From contig CAZWCZ010000001.1 in NCBI GenBank assembly GCA_964632165.1, positions 1 to 64,000 on the forward strand: DNA of 64,000 nt, written 5' to 3'. Positions 57,549 to 64,000 of this stretch are shown here, piece by piece. This stretch comes from SIG299 sp964632165. GTDB taxonomy: Bacteria > Bacillota > Clostridia > Lachnospirales > Lachnospiraceae. The translations under genes and the position numbers were made by a program. Under the pieces are notes generated by a model, which was not told the DNA's origin, searched no databases, and saw only the letters and a list, made by a program, of their open reading frames with translations. Every line of letters begins with the position of its first letter. The first letter of the stretch is position 1.

Positions 57549-59597
57549 CTACTCTACCTTACGATACGGCAGAAAGTCAATGGTTTTTAACACTTTATCT
57601 ACGGACAGTACCATAATGGTAATGTGCTGACCGAGCCGATATACCTGTCGGTGTTTTTCTCCGACAAGCTGATACCGTTCTGCATCAAACCGGTAGAAAT
57701 CATCCTTGATATTTTCAAGACGTATGATCCCTTCCACGGTATTAGGAAGTTCTACATAGATCCCCCAGTTCGTTACACCGGAGATCACACCTTCGTATAC
57801 CTCACCGATCCTGCGTTCCATGTACTCTGCCTTTTTCATCTTTTCTACATCCCGTTCTGCTTCTTCTGCCGTCCGCTCTGTCTTACCGGACTGTGCCGCT
57901 ACGTATTCTAAAATTTCGGCATAATGTTCTTTTCGCTCTTCATCAAGCCTTCCGTTTAAATTGTCCTTAATGATCCGATGTATCTGCAGATCCGGATACC
58001 GTCGGATAGGAGACGTAAAGTGGCAATAATATTTTGCTGCCAGTCCGAAGTGTCCTTCGCATTCTGTTGTGTACTTTGCCTGTTTCAAAGAGCGCAGTGT
58101 CAGGCGCGATATTAATGGACCTTCTTCCTTTCCTTCCAGTGAATCCAATAATTTTTGTAATTCTTTCGGATGGATCCCGTCTTTGCCTTCTTTTATTTTC
58201 AATCCGAAATTTCTGATAAAAATCCCCAGTTTTTTGATCTTCTCCGGATCCGGATTTTCATGAGTCCGATAAACAAACGGTGCTTCCTGCCAGAAAAAAT
58301 CCTCTGCCACCGTTTCATTTGCTGCCAACATAAAATCTTCTATCAGTCTGGTAGCATCATTTCTCTCATGTGGTTTTATTTCCAAAGGTCTTCCATTTTC
58401 CGCAAGAATGATCTTGCTTTCTTTAAAATCAAAATCCACCGCTCCGCGTTCCCTGCGTTTTCTTCTAAGAATATCTGACAATTCTTTCATCAGAAGGACA
58501 TCAGAAAGTAACTCGCCATATTCTGCTTCCAGCTTTTCCTTCACACATTTTCTTTTTTCTTCTGTCTCTTTGTCTTCCGGCTTCTTTGCGTCCTCTCCGG
58601 CCGTTTCTCCCATTGCTTTTAAAATTCCATATACCTGTGTATAACTTAACCGTCTTGTGACCCTGAGTACCGTTTCTGCAATTCTGTGTCCGATCACCGT
58701 ACCGTTTTCATCAATTTCCATCAGACAGCTGAGTGCCAGCCTGTCGCTTCCTTCATTTAATGAGCATATCCCATTGGAAAGCCGATGCGGGAGCATCGGT
58801 ATCACACGGTCAATCAGATAAACGCTCGTCCCTCTCTCAAGCGCACTTTCATCCAATGCGGATCCTTCCTTCACATAATGTGTGACATCCGCAATGTGCA
58901 CGCCAAGATGATATACCCCGTTTTCCTTGTGGATCGTAATGGCATCGTCCAGATCTTTTGCATCTTCTCCATCGATCGTAACCGTCGGAATGCCTCGCAG
59001 ATCAAGTCTTCCCGCCGTTTCTTCCTCGAGTACTTCTTCCGGTATCTGCTCTGTTTCACACATTACTTCCTGCGAAAATTCCGTTTCTAACCGGTACGTT
59101 TTAAGGATCGTTTTCACATCAGAGGACGGATCATTAATGTGACCCAGGATTTCCACCACTCTTCCTTCCGGACTTCTCCCTGCATTTCCGTAATCGGTGA
59201 TCTTTACGTATACCTTATTCCCGTTGACTGCGCCTTTGGTATGTTCTTTAGAAATATAAATGTCGCTGCCGAGCTTCAAATTATCCGGAACCACAAAACC
59301 GTAGTTTTTGCTTCGCTCAAACGTACCGACTACATAAACCGTGTCTCTTTTTAAGACTTTTGTCACGTTTCCTTCTCTACGTTTTCCATCCGAACCACCT
59401 GTCGTAATTTCAATCTCTATTTCATCTCCGTGCATTGCACCCTTTGTTGCTCTTTCCGGCAGAAATACATCTTCTTCTCCTTCGATCACGCAGAATCCGA
59501 AGCCACGGGTTGTCCCCGCAAACGTTCCCCTGCGTATTTCCGGCTTTTCTTTCTTTGCCGATCCTTCTTTTTGTTTTTTCTTATTGATAAACTTCAT
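57549..59597 (-). CDS. rnr: Ribonuclease R
   Basis: RNase R is a processive 3'-5' exoribonuclease that degrades structured RNA and tmRNA-tagged messages. Domain order is two N-terminal cold-shock/OB domains (GTFAGTTRGFGFCVIE, GTFERSKNYGFVVPD), the RNB catalytic core with DGEDAKDLDDAITI carrying the metal-binding Asp residues, and a C-terminal S1 domain (GVISGVTNWGIYVELPNTVEGII). At 682 residues it lacks the N-terminal helix-turn-helix found in longer forms and starts with a short basic tail. It is the first gene of rnr-smpB-ppaC. Confidence 0.95.
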   Translation of the reverse strand: MKFINKKKQKEGSAKKEKPEIRRGTFAGTTRGFGFCVIEGEEDVFLPERATKGAMHGDEIEIEITTGGSDGKRREGNVTKVLKRDTVYVVGTFERSKNYGFVVPDNLKLGSDIYISKEHTKGAVNGNKVYVKITDYGNAGRSPEGRVVEILGHINDPSSDVKTILKTYRLETEFSQEVMCETEQIPEEVLEEETAGRLDLRGIPTVTIDGEDAKDLDDAITIHKENGVYHLGVHIADVTHYVKEGSALDESALERGTSVYLIDRVIPMLPHRLSNGICSLNEGSDRLALSCLMEIDENGTVIGHRIAETVLRVTRRLSYTQVYGILKAMGETAGEDAKKPEDKETEEKRKCVKEKLEAEYGELLSDVLLMKELSDILRRKRRERGAVDFDFKESKIILAENGRPLEIKPHERNDATRLIEDFMLAANETVAEDFFWQEAPFVYRTHENPDPEKIKKLGIFIRNFGLKIKEGKDGIHPKELQKLLDSLEGKEEGPLISRLTLRSLKQAKYTTECEGHFGLAAKYYCHFTSPIRRYPDLQIHRIIKDNLNGRLDEERKEHYAEILEYVAAQSGKTERTAEEAERDVEKMKKAEYMERRIGEVYEGVISGVTNWGIYVELPNTVEGIIRLENIKDDFYRFDAERYQLVGEKHRQVYRLGQHITIMVLSVDKVLKTIDFLPYRKVE

Positions 59598-59640
59598 GTT
59601 CCCTCCTTTTCTGCATTGCCATGACCGGAACTTTATCGAA

Positions 59641-59673
59641 AAAAAAAGCGTGTCCCAATTTGAAACACGCTTT
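59641..59673 (-). terminator. Terminator after secG
   Basis: A 9-bp perfect stem (59645-59653 with 59665-59673, 11-base loop) is followed in the minus direction by a long run of T residues. It lies 18 bases after the secG stop codon. Confidence 0.88.
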
Positions 59674-59691
59674 CTACATTCTTATTTTTGA

Positions 59692-59931
59692 TTACCAGTT
59701 CAGATTAAGAACAACGGATAATACAACGAAAAGCACCGCAAGGATCTTTGTTCCCTTTTCTAATGCACCTTCCATAGAGCGTCCCTTATTCTTACCCCAG
59801 TATGTTTCTGCAATTCCGTTAATGGCACCGGAAAGACCTTCCGATTTACTTTCCTGGAACAATACAATAACAACTAATGCTATACAAATAAGAACATATA
59901 AAACTGTTACAATTCCTCTTAAAATTTCCAC
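59692..59931 (-). CDS. secG: Protein translocase subunit SecG
   Basis: SecG is the small accessory subunit of the SecYEG export channel. The 79-residue protein has two hydrophobic segments (about 3-23 and 55-75) and the family motif LFQESKSEGLSGAI between them. The start is a GTG at 59931 with AGGAGGTG six bases upstream. It has its own promoter and terminator. Confidence 0.92.
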   Translation of the reverse strand: MEILRGIVTVLYVLICIALVVIVLFQESKSEGLSGAINGIAETYWGKNKGRSMEGALEKGTKILAVLFVVLSVVLNLNW

Positions 59932-59972
59932 TTATCACACCTCCTAAACCTCAGGATTAATTAACCAAAGTT

Positions 59973-60001
59973 CATTATATAAGACTTTTTCATTTTTGTA
60001 A
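59973..60001 (-). promoter_or_regulatory. Sigma-A-type promoter of secG
   Basis: Minus-strand TTTACA (59996-60001), a 17-base spacer and TATAAT (59973-59978) lie about 40 bases before the secG GTG. Confidence 0.72.
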
Positions 60002-60033
60002 AGCACTTTTTCAACAAAACCGAAGAGCGTATC

Positions 60034-61566
60034 TTACTTCCTGATCAATAAAGACTTTCCGGTCATTTCCTTTGGCTGTTCCATTCCCATCATTTCAATC
60101 ATTGTAGGAACAATGTCCGCCAGGCATCCGCCTTCTCTTAATGTATACTCCTTATCATAGTTTACAAGGATAAACGGAACCGGATTGGTTGTATGAGCAG
60201 TAAACGGTGCTCCTGTTTCATAGTCCAGAAGCTGTTCCGCATTTCCGTGATCTGCACAGATGAACATCTGTCCGCCAACTTCAAGAAGTGCCTCATATGC
60301 CTTGCCGACACATTCATCGACTGCTTCCACTGCCCGGATCGCTGCATTTTCAATACCGGTATGACCTACCATGTCAGGATTTGCAAAATTAGTAATGATC
60401 ACATCATACTTGCCCGAGCGGATGGCTTCTGTCAGCTTATCAGCCACTTCATATGCGCTCATTTCCGGCTGCAGATCATACGTAGCAACCTTTGGAGACT
60501 TTACAAGGATCCTGTCTTCTCCCTCGTTTGGTTCTTCTACCCCACCGTTAAAAAAGAACGTAACATGTGCATATTTTTCCGTTTCGGCAATTCTTGCCTG
60601 TTTCATATGATGAGCCGCAAGGAATTCGCCAAATGTATTTGTGATCGCAATCTTCTGGAATGCTACCGTCTTGTTCGGAATCGTTACATCATATTCAGAA
60701 AAGCATACATACTTTACATCAATCCTGCCGAATCTTCTCTCAAAACCGTCAAAATCATCTGCACAGAATGCTCTTGTGATTTCTCTTGCGCGATCCGGTC
60801 GGAAATTAAAGAAGATAATGGAATCCTTTTCTTTGATCGTTGCATTCTTTGCCGTAATGGTCGGAACCACAAATTCATCCGTTACATTTTCTGCATAAGA
60901 CTTTTTGATCGCGCAGAACGGACACTCTGCAACATTTCCTTCTCCGTATACTAATGCCGCATACGCTTTTTCTACACGATCCCAGCGGTTATCCCTGTCC
61001 ATTGCGTAATATCTTCCGTGAATGGAAGCAATCCTGCCGATTCCGAGTTCATCCATCTTTTTCTGCAGTTCTTCCAAAAATCCCTTGCCGGATGTCGGTG
61101 CCGTATCTCTGCCGTCAAGGAATGCATGTACATAGACTTTTTCCAGACCTTCTCTCTTTGCAAGTTTCAAAAGTCCGTATAAATGTGTGATATGGCTGTG
61201 AACACCGCCGTCGGACAGCAATCCGAACAGATGCAGTGCAGTGCCGTTTTTCTTACAATTTTCCACTGCTGCAAGAAGTTCTGTATTCTTAAAGAAATCT
61301 CCGTCCTGTATTTCCTTTGTGATCCTTGTCAATTCCTGATATACAATGCGTCCTGCACCCATATTCAGGTGTCCCACTTCAGAATTTCCCATCTGGCCTT
61401 CCGGAAGACCCACTGCCATTCCGGATGCGTTTCCTTTTACAAAAGGATACTCTGCCATCAATTTATCCATCACAGGTGTTTTTGCCTCAGCAACTGCGTT
61501 TGCCTGTGTCTTTTCGTTTAAACCGTAACCATCTAAAATCATTAATACTGTTGGCTTTTTACTCAT
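60034..61566 (-). CDS. gpmI: 2,3-bisphosphoglycerate-independent phosphoglycerate mutase
   Basis: GpmI interconverts 3- and 2-phosphoglycerate with two manganese ions. The 510-residue, alkaline-phosphatase-fold protein has ILDGYG with metal-binding Asp, GQMGNSEVGHLNMGAGR with the catalytic Ser, HAFLDGRDT, and the C-terminal metal motifs NFANPDMVGHTG and ADHGNAE. It belongs to the gap-pgk-tpiA-gpmI glycolytic group, but a terminator at 61735-61790 separates it from tpiA. Confidence 0.96.
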   Translation of the reverse strand: MSKKPTVLMILDGYGLNEKTQANAVAEAKTPVMDKLMAEYPFVKGNASGMAVGLPEGQMGNSEVGHLNMGAGRIVYQELTRITKEIQDGDFFKNTELLAAVENCKKNGTALHLFGLLSDGGVHSHITHLYGLLKLAKREGLEKVYVHAFLDGRDTAPTSGKGFLEELQKKMDELGIGRIASIHGRYYAMDRDNRWDRVEKAYAALVYGEGNVAECPFCAIKKSYAENVTDEFVVPTITAKNATIKEKDSIIFFNFRPDRAREITRAFCADDFDGFERRFGRIDVKYVCFSEYDVTIPNKTVAFQKIAITNTFGEFLAAHHMKQARIAETEKYAHVTFFFNGGVEEPNEGEDRILVKSPKVATYDLQPEMSAYEVADKLTEAIRSGKYDVIITNFANPDMVGHTGIENAAIRAVEAVDECVGKAYEALLEVGGQMFICADHGNAEQLLDYETGAPFTAHTTNPVPFILVNYDKEYTLREGGCLADIVPTMIEMMGMEQPKEMTGKSLLIRK

Positions 61567-61679
61567 GCTCTTTTTATCCTTTCAGAACTCATTTTTTGTA
61601 TAAAGTGTGATATTTCGTCTGACACTGCATACTATATGATTCTCTCACAAAATCCCCATATTTGCAAGATATTTTCTGC

Positions 61680-61713
61680 GCTGATCCTACATTTTTGCGG
61701 ATCCTACATTTTT
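61680..61713. repeat. Two tandem 17-base repeats upstream of gpmI
   Basis: GCTGATCCTACATTTTT (61680-61696) is followed directly by GCGGATCCTACATTTTT (61697-61713), differing at one base. The pair lies in the tpiA-gpmI gap between the tpiA terminator and the gpmI start. It could bind a dimeric regulator, or be a slippage duplication. Confidence 0.6.
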
Positions 61714-61734
61714 TCTGTAATTTTTGTGTACCGT

Positions 61735-61790
61735 GCAAAAAAAGAAAAGGTTATCCTGTACAAATGAAATCCGGACAGAATCACCTTTTC
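61735..61790 (-). terminator. Terminator after tpiA
   Basis: GAAAAGGT... pairs with ...ACCTTTTC over about 16 bp with two mismatches (61744-61759 with 61775-61790, 15-base loop), and a run of T residues follows in the minus direction (61735-61743). Confidence 0.78.
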
Positions 61791-61827
61791 CTGTTTTTAT
61801 ATCCTTATGGCATAAACTTTATAAATC

Positions 61828-62574
61828 CTATTTGTAGTTTACGATCTTACCAAAATCCGGTTTTAAGCTCGCACCGCCAACTAAACCGCCGTCGATGTTC
61901 GGCTGAGCAAACAGTTCCGGAGCACTGGCTGCAGAAACGCTGCCGCCATACTGAATCCGTATTGCCTCTGCCGTAGCTTCATCATACAGTTCACCGATGC
62001 ATGCACGGATACCTGCACATACTTCTTCTGCCTGTTCTGTTGTTGCTACTTTGCCCGTTCCGATCGCCCAGATAGGCTCATAAGCGATCACTGCTGTTTT
62101 TGCCTGTTCTGCTGTTACATTTAAAAATGCGATCTTGATCTGCATACGGATCCAATCCATGGTAACACCCTGTTCCCGCTGCTTCAGAGACTCTCCGCAG
62201 CAGATGATCGGAGTGATACCGTGTTCAAATGCCTTTAAAACCTTCTTATTTACCGTTTCATCTGTTTCCGCAAAATATTCACGTCTCTCAGAGTGACCAA
62301 GAATCACATACTTTACACCAATGTCAGTAAGCATGTTCGGAGCAATTTCTCCGGTATACGCACCGGATTCTTCATAGAACATATTCTCCGCACCGATTTC
62401 GATATTACTTCCCTTTGCAGCCTCTATAGCCGTGGTCAGTGAAATTGCCGGTACACAGAACACAACATCTGCTTCCTCATTTTTTACGAGCGGTTTTAAT
62501 TCCTCGATCAACTTGACTGTTTCGCTCGGTGTTTTATTCATTTTCCAGTTTCCTGCAATAATTTTTCTACGCAT
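61828..62574 (-). CDS. tpiA: Triosephosphate isomerase
   Basis: TpiA interconverts dihydroxyacetone phosphate and glyceraldehyde 3-phosphate. The 248-residue barrel has AGNWKMNKT (catalytic Lys), VILGHSERREYF with the catalytic His, VIAYEPIWAIGTGKVAT with the catalytic Glu and the mobile loop, and IQYGGSVSA near the phosphate site. It lies 32 bases after pgk. Confidence 0.97.
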   Translation of the reverse strand: MRRKIIAGNWKMNKTPSETVKLIEELKPLVKNEEADVVFCVPAISLTTAIEAAKGSNIEIGAENMFYEESGAYTGEIAPNMLTDIGVKYVILGHSERREYFAETDETVNKKVLKAFEHGITPIICCGESLKQREQGVTMDWIRMQIKIAFLNVTAEQAKTAVIAYEPIWAIGTGKVATTEQAEEVCAGIRACIGELYDEATAEAIRIQYGGSVSAASAPELFAQPNIDGGLVGGASLKPDFGKIVNYK

Positions 62575-62606
62575 GATGTACTGAATCCTTTCTAAACAAT
62601 TCTGCT

Positions 62607-63800
62607 TTACTTATCGTTTGCTGCTGCTACTCCAGGTAATTCCTTGCCTTCCAGGAACTCCAGGGAAGCACCGCCGCCGGTAGAGATATGGGACATCTTG
62701 TCGCCAAATCCTAACTGATTTACGGCTGCTGCAGAATCACCGCCGCCAATGATAGTCGTAGCATCGATGTTTGCCAGAGCTTCTGCCACTGCGATAGTAC
62801 CCTTTGCAAAATTGGACATTTCAAATACGCCCATCGGTCCGTTCCAAACTACAGTCTTTGCATCCTTGATTGCCTCTGCATATAACTTGCAGGTAGCTTC
62901 ACCGATATCAAGGCCTTCCTCATCCGGAGCAATGCCGCCAAGCGGAACCGTGTGATAAGGAGCATCATTGGAAAATTCCTTTGCAACTACAGTGTCAACA
63001 GGAAGCAATAACTTAACACCATTCTTTTCTGCCTTTGCAAGCATTTCCTTTGCATAGTCAAGATAATCTGCCTCAAGAAGGGACTTACCAACTTCATAGC
63101 CCTGAGCCTTCATGAATGTGTATGCCATGCCACCGCCGATGATCAGAGTATCTACCTTATCCAGGAGGTTGTTGATTACGGAAATCTTAGAGGAAACTTT
63201 GGAACCGCCAAGAATTGCAACAAACGGTCTTACCGGATTATTTACTGCATTTCCGAGGAAATCAATTTCCTTCTGCATCAAGTAACCAACAACTGCTGTA
63301 TCTACATACTGTGTTACACCAACATTAGAGCAGTGTGCTCTGTGAGCGGTACCAAATGCATCATTTACGAATACGTCACAAAGAGAAGCAAGTTCCTTGG
63401 AGAATGCTTCCCCATTCTTTGTTTCTTCTGCACGATAACGTGTATTTTCAAGAAGAACAACTTCGCCATCCTGCATTTCTTCTACTGCTGCCTTTGCATT
63501 CTCCCCGACTACAGTTGCATCAGCTGCAAAAGTAACCTTCTGTCCGAGTAACTTTTCCAGTGCTGCTGCTACAGGTGCTAAGGATAATTCCGGCTTTGGT
63601 TCTCCCTTCGGCTTTCCGAGATGGGAGCAAAGGATTACCTTTCCGCCGTCATTGATCAGCTTTTTGATCGTAGGAAGAGCTGCAACAAGACGGGTGTCAT
63701 CCGTGATCTTTCCTTCCTGGAGCGGAACATTAAAATCACATCTTACCAACACGCGTAAGCCCTTTACATTGATATCATCTACAGATTTCTTGTTTAACAT
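62607..63800 (-). CDS. pgk: Phosphoglycerate kinase
   Basis: Pgk transfers phosphate from 1,3-bisphosphoglycerate to ADP. Family motifs are RVLVRCDFNVPL, SHLGKPKG, NDAFGTAHRAHCSN, AILGGSKVSSKI, WNGPMGVFE and GGGDSAAAVNQLG. The start is the ATG at 63800 (MLNKKSVDDINVKG), which gives the usual 397 residues with CAGGA eight bases upstream. The frame extends to 63905 but would pass through the gap terminator. Confidence 0.97.
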   Translation of the reverse strand: MLNKKSVDDINVKGLRVLVRCDFNVPLQEGKITDDTRLVAALPTIKKLINDGGKVILCSHLGKPKGEPKPELSLAPVAAALEKLLGQKVTFAADATVVGENAKAAVEEMQDGEVVLLENTRYRAEETKNGEAFSKELASLCDVFVNDAFGTAHRAHCSNVGVTQYVDTAVVGYLMQKEIDFLGNAVNNPVRPFVAILGGSKVSSKISVINNLLDKVDTLIIGGGMAYTFMKAQGYEVGKSLLEADYLDYAKEMLAKAEKNGVKLLLPVDTVVAKEFSNDAPYHTVPLGGIAPDEEGLDIGEATCKLYAEAIKDAKTVVWNGPMGVFEMSNFAKGTIAVAEALANIDATTIIGGGDSAAAVNQLGFGDKMSHISTGGGASLEFLEGKELPGVAAANDK

Positions 63801-63851
63801 AATAAAATCCTGCCTTTCCTCGTAATAATTTATCATCGATGGGTTCCGATG

Positions 63852-63882
63852 AAAAAAAGATCCGGTCCCTAAAGACCGGACC
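63852..63882 (-). terminator. Intrinsic terminator between gap and pgk
   Basis: A 9-bp GC-rich stem with one G-U pair (63859-63867 with 63874-63882, six-base loop) is followed in the minus direction by seven T residues. It lies 44 bases after the gap stop. Since no strong promoter is visible before pgk, partial read-through is likely. Confidence 0.85.
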
Positions 63883-63925
63883 TTATATGGTCTGAATGAT
63901 TTCACAAACCTGCCGAGATCAAAAC

Positions 63926-64000
63926 TTATGCTAATTCAGCAAAGTATTTGATCGTTCTAACCATCTGGCTTGTGTAGGAGTTTTCGTTATCATACCAGGA
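63926..64000 (-). CDS. gap: Glyceraldehyde-3-phosphate dehydrogenase, C-terminal end (partial)
   Basis: The last 24 codons and a TAA remain in the window. They read SWYDNENSYTSQMVRTIKYF and AELA, the typical GAPDH C-terminus (WYDNE is almost invariant). Position upstream of pgk and tpiA supports this. The rest lies beyond 64000. Confidence 0.93.
   Translation of the reverse strand, partial: SWYDNENSYTSQMVRTIKYFAELA

Noticed and set aside
63801..63905. Longer pgk N-terminus from 63905
   Set aside because: The added codons run through the gap terminator hairpin, and the ATG at 63800 gives the standard Pgk start.

Overview
The window looks like part of the chromosome of an anaerobic, spore-forming-lineage Firmicute, most likely a Lachnospiraceae-type Clostridia. 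This rests on gene content and order, not on any search. The evidence is a full-length spo0A, a priA-def-fmt-rsmB-rlmN-prpC-prkC-rsgA-rpe-thiN cluster, a MurE with the DNPR (meso-diaminopimelate) motif, a gap-pgk-tpiA-gpmI-secG-rnr-smpB block, and a tmRNA tag ending in AIAA. Nearly every gene is on the minus strand, so the transcriptional order runs from high to low coordinates.

Region A (1-15360) is housekeeping. murE and murF make the peptidoglycan precursor. priA, def, fmt, a YugP-type membrane zinc peptidase, rsmB and rlmN handle replication restart and translation. The prpC/prkC phosphatase and PASTA-kinase pair is followed by rsgA, rpe and thiN. The first codons of a further gene, possibly ychF, lie at the left edge. 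Many starts overlap or abut the preceding stop, so this is probably one or two long operons.

Region B (15361-21930) holds glgA, spo0A (with its own sigma-A promoter and an unusual nested inverted repeat after its stop), and a four-gene unit: OmpR-family regulator, histidine kinase, uracil-DNA glycosylase and a radical SAM/SPASM protein.

Region C (21930-53272) is a roughly 31 kb carbohydrate locus and the most interesting part. One apparent operon of 17 genes runs from a NanE-fusion protein (47005) down to an FAD-dependent oxidoreductase (23614). It contains a 967-residue solute-binding protein with N-terminal carbohydrate-binding-like modules, two pairs of ABC permeases without an ATPase, a trio of envelope proteins (NHL/TPR, YIP1, DUF5696), a lipoprotein SBP, a cytoplasmic TIM-barrel hydrolase-like protein, DUF4127, a ROK kinase, a CE2/SGNH esterase, a calcineurin-type phosphoesterase lipoprotein and NagB. 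A GH20 hexosaminidase follows with its own promoter. A second operon (52275-47238) encodes three exported proteins: a triple-repeat membrane-anchored protein of unknown family, a membrane-anchored GHL10-type hydrolase and a second phosphoesterase lipoprotein. An RpiR-family regulator sits just upstream. Together these suggest uptake and catabolism of an N-acetylhexosamine glycan through ManNAc-6-P, GlcNAc-6-P, GlcN-6-P and Fru-6-P. No sialidase, sialic acid lyase (NanA) or NagA is present in the window, and two phosphoesterases are, so a phosphodiester- or ManNAc-containing polymer is at least as plausible as sialic acid.

Region D (53327-64000) carries the tmRNA gene ssrA with promoter and terminator, a fucO-type alcohol dehydrogenase with an 18-bp perfect palindrome in its leader, a CBS-type family II pyrophosphatase, smpB (partner of ssrA, about 3.3 kb away), rnr, secG, and the lower glycolysis genes gpmI, tpiA, pgk and the last codons of gap. 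Good intrinsic terminators separate several of these units. I saw no insertion sequence, prophage, tRNA, rRNA or CRISPR array.
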